Shown: positions 27,156 through 36,190 of the stretch, one piece after another
How positions within the stretch are numbered: position 1 is the first letter of the stretch
How the letters are laid out: every line of letters starts with the position of its first letter
Origin: Leptospiraceae bacterium
GTDB taxonomy: Bacteria > Spirochaetota > Leptospiria > Leptospirales > Leptonemataceae
Assembly (NCBI GenBank): GCA_026005135.1
Contig: BPKM01000003.1
Location: 62,001 to 126,000 of the forward strand
Length of the DNA: 64,000 nt
Direction of reading: 5' to 3'
Position numbers and translations under genes: made by a program
Notes under the pieces: generated by a model
Told to the model about the DNA's origin: nothing
Database searches by the model: none
The model's input: only the letters and a program-made list of their open reading frames with translations

Positions 27156-27935
27156 ATGGATTTTGAAAAATTTAAAAAAATCAATGATGAACGTCCTAAT
27201 TATGGAGAAATAGAAGATGCAGATGTTGTTTCTTTTTATAGAAATAGTGGTTGTGGAGATGGCTATCGCATTTTTTTAAAAATTAAAGAAGAAAATAACA
27301 GTAAAATTATAGAAAATGCAACTTTTACAACAACAGGTTGTGGATTTAGTATTACTGCACTTGCAATGGGAATAGAATGGATAAAAGGTAAATCCCTTGA
27401 AGAAGCAGAAAATATCACAGTAGCAGATATAGAATCTTTATTTTTATTCCCAGAAAGGAGAAAAAACTATCCTCAGTCTGCTATAGCTGCTATAAAAAAA
27501 GCCATAAATGATTATAAAAAAGGTATAAAATGTGACTATTTAACAAAAAAAAGAGTATTAGAAAAATTAAAAATAAATGGTCATTTAAGGAATGAAAACT
27601 TACAACAGGTTATGTTAGATAATGAAGATTTGTCTAATGTAGATTTTAGTGGTGCTAATTTACAGAATGCATTCTTACAAAGTGCAAATTTAGAAAATGC
27701 TAATTTTGAAGGTGCTAATTTAAGAGGTGCCTATTTAAATATGGCAAATTTAAAGAATGCTAATTTTCGAAATGCAGATTTACGATTTGCTAAATTAATA
27801 GGAGCAAACATAGAAGGAGCTATTTTTGAGAATGCTATATATGATATCGGTACAAGATTAGATCCCAAACAGATTCATATCTTTAAAGTTATGAAAAAAG
27901 CAGATAAAGGATTTATAGAATTAAAAACTGTTTAA
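27156..27935 (+). CDS. IscU/NifU-N-like domain fused to pentapeptide repeats
   Basis: Residues 1-130 follow the IscU scaffold: NSGCGDGYRIFLKI (first Cys), FTTTGCGFSITALAMGIEWIKGKSLEEA (second Cys) and SAIAAIKKAINDYKKG. The third cluster ligand, normally in an HC motif before the last helix, is absent here (RKNYPQSAI), so cluster assembly may be altered. Residues about 150-240 are right-handed pentapeptide repeats (A(N/D)LxxAxF: SGANLQNAFLQSANLENANF and on). The fusion of an iron-sulfur scaffold with a repeat helix is unusual to me. The repeat part may dimerise or mimic a nucleic acid surface. Function unknown; operon position after guaB is suggestive only. Confidence 0.75.
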   Translation: MDFEKFKKINDERPNYGEIEDADVVSFYRNSGCGDGYRIFLKIKEENNSKIIENATFTTTGCGFSITALAMGIEWIKGKSLEEAENITVADIESLFLFPERRKNYPQSAIAAIKKAINDYKKGIKCDYLTKKRVLEKLKINGHLRNENLQQVMLDNEDLSNVDFSGANLQNAFLQSANLENANFEGANLRGAYLNMANLKNANFRNADLRFAKLIGANIEGAIFENAIYDIGTRLDPKQIHIFKVMKKADKGFIELKTV

Positions 27936-28003
27936 AAAATATATATTTTAAAAATTTCAAAAAAATAATTGATAAAAAAAATCAATTTATTAAAACGATA
28001 TTT

Positions 28004-28204
28004 ATGAAGCATAAAAAAGGTGAACAAAAAATTCTACGTAAACCTACCTTTTTATATAAAGGAGTATTTGTTTTTCAGAATTCACCTGTTATTGTAAAAG
28101 ATATTATTCAAACAAAAAATGAAGTTTATTATATTGTTGAATATATTGATAAAGAAGGAAATAAAATGCTTATAGAAAACATTAAAGAAGAAGAATTAGA
28201 ATAA
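28004..28204 (+). CDS. Small basic protein of unknown function
   Basis: A 66-residue protein with no signal peptide. It has a basic N-terminus (MKHKKGEQKILRKP) and a beta-rich remainder (FLYKGVFVFQNSPVIVKDI, EVYYIVEYIDKEGNKMLIENI), which could be a small SH3-like or KOW-like barrel. Its stop is one base before the start of the STAS gene, so the two are cotranscribed and probably coupled. I recognise no family. Confidence 0.55.
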   Translation: MKHKKGEQKILRKPTFLYKGVFVFQNSPVIVKDIIQTKNEVYYIVEYIDKEGNKMLIENIKEEELE

Positions 28205-28205
28205 T

Positions 28206-28571
28206 ATGTTAAAAGAAGTTTTAACAACAAATCATATTATTTATTTTCTTATAGAAGAAAATATAAAAATGGAAAATGCCCCGATTTTTTATGATGAATT
28301 TATAAAAAGTAATGATTATTTAGGGAAAAAAGTTTTTTTTGATTTTTCTAAAATCAATTTTATAGATAGTTCTGGTATTGGTATTTTAATTCGTTGTGCT
28401 GATTATTTAAGAGAACGTTCTTCAGAATTAATATTTGTTAGTGTAAATAAGTCTATGAATACAGTATTTCGTCTTGCTGGTTTAAATCAATTTTTTTATA
28501 TTATAGAAAAAGAAGAATTAAATCAATATTTAAAAAAAGAGGAGTTAGAAAAGGTTGCATCTAACCGATAA
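28206..28571 (+). CDS. STAS-domain protein (anti-sigma factor antagonist type)
   Basis: The 121-residue protein is essentially a single STAS domain. VFFDFSKINFIDSSGIGILIRCADYLRERSSELIFVSVN holds the DSSG motif with the Ser that is phosphorylated in SpoIIAA/RsbV proteins, and NTVFRLAGLNQFFYI completes the fold. It should bind an anti-sigma kinase when unphosphorylated. No kinase partner is adjacent; the SpoIIE-type phosphatase at 37864-39957 is a possible opponent elsewhere in the window. The latter link is inference. Confidence 0.88.
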   Translation: MLKEVLTTNHIIYFLIEENIKMENAPIFYDEFIKSNDYLGKKVFFDFSKINFIDSSGIGILIRCADYLRERSSELIFVSVNKSMNTVFRLAGLNQFFYIIEKEELNQYLKKEELEKVASNR

Positions 28572-28578
28572 TAAATAT

Positions 28579-29371
28579 ATGAAACATTTATATATTTCCT
28601 TTTTAATTTTATTTATTTTAAGTTGTTCTTCTGGTTTTTATAAAAAAGAAAGAATTTATCTTTCTGATAATATAGCACTATATCTAATAGATGAAAATGA
28701 TTATCCAGAAGAAGAAATTAAACAATATTTAAATCCAGTACAAAAATTTCCAGATAATGCAATAGAAAATATAAGTCTTGTATTAGCTAATTTAGAAGTA
28801 GAAAAAGAAGGCATTTTTAGTAAGGATATCTTATCCTCTTGTTTATCCTTTACAATTAGAACAAATTCAAAATATTTTAAAAGAAATTATTCCTAAGGTA
28901 CCTGCTGGAAAACGCATATTAATAGTTCAGAAATTTGATCCTTTTAGAACAGTACTAAGTAAAGAAAAACGTTCTACAATGTTAATCTGGTATGATGCTG
29001 ATGGTTATAATATTGTTTTTGGAGAAATTCATGAAGATTTATTACCAGATAATTTTGCAACAGAAACGGATTGGTTAGATATTTTTCCTGTTTCTTTAAA
29101 ACAGGGTAATCCAGATCAAAAAATCATAAAAACAGAATTTATAGAATATAAAAAAATAGGAGATTTTGTTCATTACAGTTGGATTGTATTTCAAGATAAA
29201 AATATTGAGACTTTAAAAAATGAATTAACTAGTAAAGAAAATTCTTCACAAAGCGAAAAATCTTCATCTATAGAGGAACGTTTAAAAAAATTACAGGATT
29301 TATATAATAAAAAACTTATAACCAAAGAAGAATACGAACAAAGAAAAAAAGCTATTTTAGAGGAATTATAA
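28579..29371 (+). pseudogene. SHOCT-domain lipoprotein gene with one frameshift
   Basis: ATG 28579 opens a lipoprotein leader (LILFILSCSSGFYKKE) and runs to residue about 83 (EKEGIFSKD). A frameshift near 28827 then moves coding to the next frame, which continues ISYPLVYPLQLEQIQNILKEIIPKVPAGKRILIVQKFDPF, IWYDADGYNIVFGEIHEDLL, and ends in the SHOCT motif EERLKKLQDLYNKKLITKEEYEQRKKAILEEL. The two halves give a coherent protein of about 264 residues. The unframed first piece ends at 28896 and the second opens at 28979 with an internal ATG. Either a pseudogene or a sequencing error. Eight bases separate it from the STAS gene. Confidence 0.72.
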
Positions 29372-29374
29372 AAT

Positions 29375-29391
29375 ACCGCGCAAGTAGCGCG
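29375..29391. terminator. GC-rich hairpin between convergent genes
   Basis: CCGCGC (29375-29380), loop AAGTA, GCGCGG (29386-29391). On the minus strand it is followed by TATTTTATAATT, and it separates the SHOCT lipoprotein gene from the convergent metal-binding protein gene. Probably a bidirectional terminator. Confidence 0.65.
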
Positions 29392-29402
29392 GCAAGTTAA
29401 AT

Positions 29403-29870
29403 TTAGAGTTGGAATTCTACTGTTTTATCGATCTTTTTATTATCAATTGTAATTATTAAATTTAATTTATATTTAGTAGATTGTTTTAGTTTTAAATGAC
29501 TTCCATAATGATGCATATTTTCATGATGCATATCATGAATTTTTAATGTTTGTTTTTTATTATTAGCATCAATCAAGAACACTTGAATTTTTGCTTTTTC
29601 TATCATTTTTCCAGAATCTTTATCTATTAAAGTAATCATAATATGATGATTTTGATTATGTTTCATATGTTGCATAGGCATCTTCATTGCTTCCATCATT
29701 TTTTCATGAGCTTTATGATCCATAATATCAACCACGATTTTTATTTTATCTTCTTCTATTATTTTTGTTATATGTTTACCATGCATATGCTCATGATGTT
29801 GAGCATATACCCCTAAAAACCCAGTGCTTAAAAGCACTATGATCATTAATAAAATAGTTTTTATTTTCAT
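29403..29870 (-). CDS. Exported His/Met-rich protein, likely metal-binding
   Basis: The 155-residue product has a signal peptide (ILLMIIVLLSTGFLGVYAQ) and then clusters of His and Met: QHHEHMHGKH, DHKAHEKMMEAMKMPMQHMKHNQNHH and HDMHHENMHHYGSH. Such clusters bind Cu(I), Cu(II) or Ag(I) in periplasmic copper proteins. The remaining beta-strand pattern resembles small periplasmic YtkA-like or cupredoxin-like modules, which I cannot confirm. It lies next to the efflux operon but beyond that operon's terminator, so it has its own promoter in 29871-29970. I infer a periplasmic copper buffer or chaperone. Confidence 0.7.
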   Translation of the reverse strand: MKIKTILLMIIVLLSTGFLGVYAQHHEHMHGKHITKIIEEDKIKIVVDIMDHKAHEKMMEAMKMPMQHMKHNQNHHIMITLIDKDSGKMIEKAKIQVFLIDANNKKQTLKIHDMHHENMHHYGSHLKLKQSTKYKLNLIITIDNKKIDKTVEFQL

Positions 29871-29970
29871 AAATCATCTCCTGAAAATTAGTACATAAGG
29901 TTTTATTCTATAGTAGTTAAGGATTTTTAAAGAATTATAGATTAGTATTAAAAAGTAAGACAAATTAGAA

Positions 29971-29997
29971 AAAAAAGCCAGCCCGAAGGCTAGCTTA
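29971..29997 (-). terminator. Rho-independent terminator of the efflux operon
   Basis: On the minus strand AAGCTAGCC, loop TTCG and GGCTGGCTT form a stem (one mismatch) followed by a T-run (A-run at 29971-29977 in plus orientation). It closes the cusA transcript and separates the next gene. Confidence 0.85.
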
Positions 29998-30073
29998 TAG
30001 GTAAATAGGAGAGAGAGGTTCACTCTTTCTATTTATAATATACGAAAAAAAATTGATTTTGTTCATATTTTTT

Positions 30074-33000
30074 TTAATTTTTTTCATGTAATGGTCCAAA
30101 TTTTCTTTTTTTATATAAATAAATCTGGATTAATTCATATATGATTGGTATAATAATCAAAGTAAGTATGGTAGAGGTTATTAATCCCCCAATCATAGGA
30201 ACAGCTAAACGTTTCATTATACGTGAACCAGCTTCTGTGGACCACATAATAGGTAATAATCCAATAAGAGTTGTAGAAACTGTCATCATTTTTGGACGTA
30301 CTCTCATTACTGCTCCTTCTATAATAGCATCTCTAATATCTTCTATTGTTATTGAAGTTTTGTTTTTGAGTAAATGTTTTATTGCTCCATCTAAATATAC
30401 TAACATAACAATTCCAGTCTCTGCTGCAAGACCCCCAAGAGCAATAAAACCCACATCAGTTGCAACAGAGCGATTATATCCTAACAAATACATTAACCAT
30501 ATTCCACCTGTTAAAGAAAAAACAACAGAAATTAAAATAATAAAAGTTTCTGTCCAGTTTCTAAAATGGAAATAAAGTAAAAATATAATACCAATAATGG
30601 TTAAAAAAGCTGCAAATGAGAGTTGATCTTTTACTTTTTCAATTTGTTCATATTGGCCACTCCATACAATTGACATACCAGAATAAAAAGGAATTTCTTT
30701 TTTTTCTATTGCTTCTAAGATCATATTTTTAGCAGATTCTACATAACTTTTTACATCATATCCCTGTTTTAAATCAACATAAATCCAGGCAGTTTTCCTT
30801 GCATTTTCTGTTTTAATAGCAGGTGGACCTTCTTTAATTTCTATATCTGCTACCTGACTTAAAGGTATATAATTGACGGTTTTAAATTTTGTATTCATCT
30901 TATTGGAATTTGGTAAATCAATCCATAAGTTTTTAATTTTTTCTGGGGTATCTCGAAGTTCTCTTGGATATCGAATTACAATAGGATACCGTTCTGTACC
31001 TTCTACAGTTATTGTGACTGGCATACCTGCTAATAAAGCTCTTAAATGATTTTGTATATCTTCAACAGTTAAGCCATATTGTAAGGCTTTATCCCGTTTT
31101 ATATAAATATTTAAATATTTTCCTCCCATAACTCTTTCTGCTATAACAGAAGATGTTCCGGGAAAATTTTGCAACTTTGCTTCTATAAAAGAGGCAACTT
31201 CCATTAATTGATTTAAATCATTTCCCATTAATTTGATTCCAACAGGAGTTTTAATACCAGTAGATAACATATCAATACGTGTTCTAATAGGAAATGTCCA
31301 TGCATTGGTAAGACCGGGAATTTTAACCTTTTGATTTAATTCTTCTATAATTTTTTCTATCGTCATACCTGGTCGCCATTCGGATTCTGGTTTTAATTGA
31401 ATGGTTGTTTCTATCATAGTAAGTGGAGCTGGATCAGTTGCTGTTTCTGCACGCCCGATTTTTCCTAAAACTGTATCGACTTCTGGAATTTCTTTAATAA
31501 GTTGATCTGTTTTTTGTAAAATTTCTTTCGCTTTAGTTATAGAAATACCTGGAAGAGTTGTGGGCATATATAATAAATCCCCTTCATTTAAAGGAGGCAT
31601 AAATTCTCCTCCAATAGGTTTTAATATATATCCACCTCCTGGTTTGGGGATACCTAAAAATGGAATAAAAGAAATGATAGTAAATGTAATTGCAAAAAGT
31701 AAAAATTTTGATTTTCGTTCCAGTGCAAATAATAAAATAGGTTTATAAATTTTAATTAAAAATTTAGAAATAGGATTTTCCGATTCAGAACGAATTTTAC
31801 CTTTTACAAAGCGAAACATAAGAACTGGAATTACTGTTATTGCTAATATAGAAGCATAAGCCATAGCAAACGTTTTTGTAATAGCAAGTGGTTTAAATAA
31901 ACGACCAGATTCTCCTTTTAATAACAAAACGGGTAAAAAAGAAATCGTTACAATCAATAATGAATAAAATAAAGATGGACCAACTTCAATAGATGATTCT
32001 TTAACAAGATTAAAAAAATTATCAGGATGATAGGGATCCTTACTTTTTTCTATATGTTTATGAAGATTCTCTACAAGAACAACCGAAGCATCTACCATTA
32101 CACCAATAGCAATAGCAATACCTCCAAGACTCATAATATTAGCATTGATATCCATAAAATACATAGTGATTAACGATGCCAGTACACCTAAGGGGAGAGT
32201 AAAAATTGCAACAAAAGAAGATCGAAAATGTAATAAGAAAACAGTTATAACAATAGAAACAACTATCATTTCTTCGATTAATTTCCATGATACATTTTTA
32301 ACTGCTCTTTTAATTAATTTTGAACGATCATAAGCTGGGATAATTTTTACTCCTTCTGGTAATAAAGGTTCAATTTCTTTTAATCGTTTTTTAACTCTAT
32401 CAATAACTTCTAAGGTATTTTCGCCATAACGAGCAATTACAATACCAGCAACAGCTTCTCCTTCTCCATTCCATTCAATTATTCCACGTCTTGTAGAAGG
32501 ACCTACATAAACATTTGCAACATCGTCAATTGTAACAGGATTTCCTTCTTTAAGATCAACTTTTAAAGGAATATTTTTAATATCATCAATAGATTTAATA
32601 TATCCAAGACCTCTAACCATATATTCTGTTTCGCCCATTTCAATTACACCACCACCAACATCTATATTCCCTTTACTTAATGCCATCTGTATATCTTTTA
32701 ACGTTATATTATTTAATAACATTTTTTCTGGATAAGGTTCTACATAATATTGTTTTACAAATCCACCAGCAGAAGCAACTTCCGATACACCTTCTAATGC
32801 GATAAGTTCATATCTTAAATACCAGTCCTGTAAGCTTCGCAACTGTTGGAGATCATATTTACCAGTAGTATCTATCAATGCATACATATAGACCCAACCG
32901 ACACCTGTTGCATCTGGACCAATTTGGGGAGTGACACCCTTAGGTAAATATTGCGAAGCATAATTTAAATATTCTAAAACTCTACTACGTGCATAATATA

Positions 33001-33307
33001 AATCTGTTCCATCTTCGAATATTACATAAACCAAAGAAAAACCAAAAAACGAATATCCGCGTACTACTTTTGCAAAAGGAACAGCAAGCATTGCAGAAGA
33101 AAGAGGATAGGTTACCTGATCTTCTACTACCTGTGGTGCCTGTCCAGGATATTGAGTATAAATAATTACCTGAACATCAGACAAATCTGGTATAGCATCT
33201 ATAGGGATTTTTTTTATAGTATAAAATCCCAATATAAATATTAATCCTGCTGCAATAAATATGAATATCTGGTTTTTTAAGGAAAATTCAATTATTTTTC
33301 TTATCAT
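30074..33307 (-). CDS. cusA: CusA-type heavy-metal RND efflux transporter
   Basis: The 1077-residue inner-membrane antiporter has the RND layout: an N-terminal helix, a large periplasmic loop (to about 335), a first helix bundle with GGIAIAIGVMVDASVVLVENLHKH, a second periplasmic loop and a C-terminal bundle. The signature DASVVLVEN..KH and RIDMLSTGIKTPVGIKL in the second loop match the monovalent-cation (Cu+/Ag+) CusA group rather than CzcA, including the Met in RIDML that corresponds to the copper-binding region. It should take metal from the periplasm or cytoplasm using the proton gradient and pass it through CusB and CusC. AGGAG precedes its ATG, downstream of a GC-rich repeat. Confidence 0.93.
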   Translation of the reverse strand: MIRKIIEFSLKNQIFIFIAAGLIFILGFYTIKKIPIDAIPDLSDVQVIIYTQYPGQAPQVVEDQVTYPLSSAMLAVPFAKVVRGYSFFGFSLVYVIFEDGTDLYYARSRVLEYLNYASQYLPKGVTPQIGPDATGVGWVYMYALIDTTGKYDLQQLRSLQDWYLRYELIALEGVSEVASAGGFVKQYYVEPYPEKMLLNNITLKDIQMALSKGNIDVGGGVIEMGETEYMVRGLGYIKSIDDIKNIPLKVDLKEGNPVTIDDVANVYVGPSTRRGIIEWNGEGEAVAGIVIARYGENTLEVIDRVKKRLKEIEPLLPEGVKIIPAYDRSKLIKRAVKNVSWKLIEEMIVVSIVITVFLLHFRSSFVAIFTLPLGVLASLITMYFMDINANIMSLGGIAIAIGVMVDASVVLVENLHKHIEKSKDPYHPDNFFNLVKESSIEVGPSLFYSLLIVTISFLPVLLLKGESGRLFKPLAITKTFAMAYASILAITVIPVLMFRFVKGKIRSESENPISKFLIKIYKPILLFALERKSKFLLFAITFTIISFIPFLGIPKPGGGYILKPIGGEFMPPLNEGDLLYMPTTLPGISITKAKEILQKTDQLIKEIPEVDTVLGKIGRAETATDPAPLTMIETTIQLKPESEWRPGMTIEKIIEELNQKVKIPGLTNAWTFPIRTRIDMLSTGIKTPVGIKLMGNDLNQLMEVASFIEAKLQNFPGTSSVIAERVMGGKYLNIYIKRDKALQYGLTVEDIQNHLRALLAGMPVTITVEGTERYPIVIRYPRELRDTPEKIKNLWIDLPNSNKMNTKFKTVNYIPLSQVADIEIKEGPPAIKTENARKTAWIYVDLKQGYDVKSYVESAKNMILEAIEKKEIPFYSGMSIVWSGQYEQIEKVKDQLSFAAFLTIIGIIFLLYFHFRNWTETFIILISVVFSLTGGIWLMYLLGYNRSVATDVGFIALGGLAAETGIVMLVYLDGAIKHLLKNKTSITIEDIRDAIIEGAVMRVRPKMMTVSTTLIGLLPIMWSTEAGSRIMKRLAVPMIGGLITSTILTLIIIPIIYELIQIYLYKKRKFGPLHEKN

Positions 33308-33334
33308 AAAAAACTCCTTTTTTTATTATTTTTT

Positions 33335-33454
33335 GGGCGTTCCCCTCGCTTTGCTCGGGTCGGGCTGCTTCGGGCTTCGCTTTCGCTTCGGCAATCCTTT
33401 CGCTTTGCGAAAGGCAGTGCTATGCCTTCGGCATACCCTACGCATCCCTAACGC
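33335..33454. repeat. GC-rich interspersed palindromic repeat between cusB and cusA
   Basis: About 120 bp far richer in G+C than the surroundings. It begins GGGCGTTCCCCTCGC and ends CCCTAACGCA, sharing GCGTT as imperfect terminal inverted repeats. It contains two perfect hairpins, CCTTTCGC-TTT-GCGAAAGG and TATGCC-TTC-GGCATA. The repeat stops two bases before the cusB stop codon and lies 27 bp upstream of the cusA start. No coding frame. It looks like a REP/MITE-like element inserted into the operon. Confidence 0.75.
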
Positions 33455-33455
33455 A

Positions 33456-34814
33456 TTAATGTTGATGCATCATCATTCCACCTTTTAATTTTTGTACTGC
33501 TTCCTGAATTCGAGTTTCTGAATCTAATAAAAATTGTGCAGAGCTAACAACAGCTTCGTTTTCCGAAATACCTTCTTTAATTTCGATCCAGTTTTCTCCA
33601 TCAGTTATACCCGTTGTAACAATTCTTGGTTCAAGAATGCCATTTCCTTTATGTATAAAAGCAATATTTCTTTTGCCAGTTTGAATAACAGCAGAATAAG
33701 GAACGATTAAAATAGGTTCTGGAACTTTATAAAATAATTCTATATTTGCATACATACCCGGTTTTAATTCAAATTTAGGATTGGGAATTTCAATTCGGAC
33801 ATTTAAATCTCTTGTACTACTTTCAATATAAGGATAAATATAAGTAATTTTGCCCGTAAATGTTTTACCTGGAATTTGAGTAATTTCTACTTTCGCTTTT
33901 TGTCCTAAATAAACAAAGGGAATATCTTTTTCTGGAATATGTGCCATAACCCATACATTAGAAAGATTAGCAATTTTAAATAAATCCATTCCTTCTTTTA
34001 TACGTTGCCCTTCAAATACATGTTTTTCGATAATAAATCCATTATAAGGGCTACTTAAATAAAGTAATCGTTGTGCCTTTAGTTGTTTTTCTATTTGTTT
34101 GATTTGGTATTCGCTTATATTCCATAATTTTAATCGTTCACGCGCAGAAAGTAATGTTTTATAGAGTTCTTTTACTGTACTATCAGAAGAACCTAAGGTT
34201 TTTTTAGCAATAATATATTGTTTATATAAATTTAAATATTCTTCCTGTGTAGATACAAGTTCTGGACTATAGATAGCTAGTAGAGGTTCTCCTTTTTTTA
34301 CATATTTTCCTTCATATTTTGCATATAACTTTTCTACCCAGCCATTAATTCTGCTATTAATGATATAAATATTTCTTTCATCATAATCAATATGTCCAAC
34401 TAAAGAAATTTTTCTTTCTACCTGTTTTTTTATAACTGGTTGCGTTCTAAGTCCAATTTTTTGGATAATAGCAGGTTCAATTTTAATTTGTATATCGGAA
34501 ATAGAAGTTTCGCTTTTATTATTGTTTTTATGGTTTAAATGTTCTTTATGATTTTTTAGATCTTTATTATTATTCTCCTGGTCCTTAGATTGAACTTTTA
34601 AGGGAACTAACTCCATATGGCAGATAGGACAATTACCCGGTTTATCCTGAACAATTTGAGGATGCATTGGACAGGTCCATAATTGCACACCTGTTTTTTC
34701 TGTTATAATATTATCTTTATGCCCTAAATAATGATAAATATAAATACTTAAATAACCTAATCCTGTTAGGATCAAAATAATTAAAATGTATTTTATAATT
34801 TTATTCGTTTTCAT
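33456..34814 (-). CDS. cusB: CusB-type periplasmic adaptor with N-terminal heavy-metal-binding domain
   Basis: The 452-residue membrane-fusion protein has one N-terminal membrane segment (IIKYILIILILTGLGYLSIYIYHYLGH), then a heavy-metal-binding module WTCPMHPQIVQDKPGNCPICHMELVPL with CxMHP and CPxC ligands (residues about 47-74), a His/Lys-rich linker, lipoyl and coiled-coil regions (YDERNIYIINSRINGWVEKLYAKYEGKYVKKGEPLLAIYSPEL) and beta-barrel parts. It ends GGMMMHQH, a Met/His tail. It should bridge CusA and the outer membrane factor and deliver Cu(I). Overlaps the upstream gene by 14 nt, so the pair is coupled. Confidence 0.92.
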   Translation of the reverse strand: MKTNKIIKYILIILILTGLGYLSIYIYHYLGHKDNIITEKTGVQLWTCPMHPQIVQDKPGNCPICHMELVPLKVQSKDQENNNKDLKNHKEHLNHKNNNKSETSISDIQIKIEPAIIQKIGLRTQPVIKKQVERKISLVGHIDYDERNIYIINSRINGWVEKLYAKYEGKYVKKGEPLLAIYSPELVSTQEEYLNLYKQYIIAKKTLGSSDSTVKELYKTLLSARERLKLWNISEYQIKQIEKQLKAQRLLYLSSPYNGFIIEKHVFEGQRIKEGMDLFKIANLSNVWVMAHIPEKDIPFVYLGQKAKVEITQIPGKTFTGKITYIYPYIESSTRDLNVRIEIPNPKFELKPGMYANIELFYKVPEPILIVPYSAVIQTGKRNIAFIHKGNGILEPRIVTTGITDGENWIEIKEGISENEAVVSSAQFLLDSETRIQEAVQKLKGGMMMHQH

Positions 34815-36156
34815 AATGATTCTCCTTTTGGGATTTTGTTTTGATAATTTCTGGCAAAATATGGTTGGATAATTCTAAATACTGGATCAATTTATTATAA
34901 TATTCTTTTTTTAAAAGATAATATTCTTTTTCTAATTTTAGTAAATCGAGTAAAATTAAAGATAAACCGTCAAAATCAATTTTTCCAACGGTATAATTTT
35001 GTAATCCAGAATTATAAGATAGCTCTGCTTGTGGAATTAATATATTTTTATAGTGATAGATTCTATCCTGTAAAGTCTTAATATCAATCTGTAATTCTGA
35101 TAGCTTTGTGTTTAGATTTAACTCTATATTTTTAAGATTATATTGAGATTTCTGTAAATTATATTCTTTAGATTTTATAGCAGCTGGATTCGAAAAAGAA
35201 CTCCATAATGGAATACGAAAAGAAATTCCAGCAGACATAAAATCTTCTCCAGAAACAGGATCATTAGGAACTTTTTCTCTAACCCGATAAGATAAAAATA
35301 ATTCAAAATCTGGATAATATTCATATTCCTGTAGATCCATTTTTTGTTTTTCTAAATCTGGTAATAATTTTGCAAAATTATAATAAGTAGTATTATATAT
35401 TAGATTTTCTTTTTTTACTTTATTGAGTGAATTAAATAAATGTTCTATATATTTTAGAATAAATTCGTTATAAGAATCATTATTGTAATTAAAATTATTT
35501 ATAACTGAATAGAAATAATTTAAATTTTCTTTCTGATTATCCATAAGCCCTTTATAATTGATTAATTCTTCTTGTATTTTTTTTTCTAATAAAATTGCTT
35601 TCGAATAATCTGTAAGTGTTCCTTTACCTGTTGTATATTTTGCTTTACTGGATACTGTAATGATTTTAAATTTATTATAATAATTTTTTGTTAAATTATA
35701 AATGTTTTTCCAAGTATAATAGGAAATTAATGTATTTAAAATTTCTTGAGATATTTTATTATAAGATTCTGCTAATTTAATTCGCTCCAGTTCTATTTCT
35801 TTTTCTGTAATTTTAGATTCTAATGTTAATTTACCTGGAAAAGGTATAGGTTGTCTTAAAGAATACTCAATACCAGACATAGGTGTTTTATCATACTGAA
35901 ATTTCAGATGTTTATTGTATGGAACATTACTCCAGGTAATTCCAAATCTTGGATCTGGATAAAATGTTTTTTTATAATTATATTGTTCCATTTTAGAAGA
36001 GAGATTTAAAATCTGAACTTTTATTTTAGGATGATTTTCTAAAATGGACTTTAAATCTTGCCAGAATGGATTTTGATATAAATCATCTTTTTCTTTACTG
36101 TATAAATAAATATGAGTTATTAAAATAACTAACAATATTTTGATATAAAATTTCAT
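34801..36156 (-). CDS. cusC: CusC/TolC-family outer membrane efflux protein
   Basis: The 451-residue protein has a signal peptide (IKILLVILITHIYLYS) and repeated long amphipathic helices with alternating heptads, as in TolC channels. Family clues are PDPRFGITWSNVPY, GIEYSLRQPIPFPGKLTLES (the conserved QxxPFPGKL segment of metal-efflux TolC proteins) and SYNSGLQNYTVGKIDFDGLSLILLDLL. It forms the trimeric outer membrane exit for the CusA-CusB pump. First gene of the cusCBA unit; its promoter region holds a perfect palindrome at 36191-36214. Confidence 0.88.
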   Translation of the reverse strand: MKFYIKILLVILITHIYLYSKEKDDLYQNPFWQDLKSILENHPKIKVQILNLSSKMEQYNYKKTFYPDPRFGITWSNVPYNKHLKFQYDKTPMSGIEYSLRQPIPFPGKLTLESKITEKEIELERIKLAESYNKISQEILNTLISYYTWKNIYNLTKNYYNKFKIITVSSKAKYTTGKGTLTDYSKAILLEKKIQEELINYKGLMDNQKENLNYFYSVINNFNYNNDSYNEFILKYIEHLFNSLNKVKKENLIYNTTYYNFAKLLPDLEKQKMDLQEYEYYPDFELFLSYRVREKVPNDPVSGEDFMSAGISFRIPLWSSFSNPAAIKSKEYNLQKSQYNLKNIELNLNTKLSELQIDIKTLQDRIYHYKNILIPQAELSYNSGLQNYTVGKIDFDGLSLILLDLLKLEKEYYLLKKEYYNKLIQYLELSNHILPEIIKTKSQKENHYENE

Positions 36157-36190
36157 AAAAAACCTCCTTAAAAATTCAATGCCTATTTGA

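Noticed and set aside
29971-29997. Terminator of the His/Met-rich gene (29403-29870)
   Set aside because: It lies upstream of that gene's start, on the side where the efflux operon ends, so it belongs to cusA.
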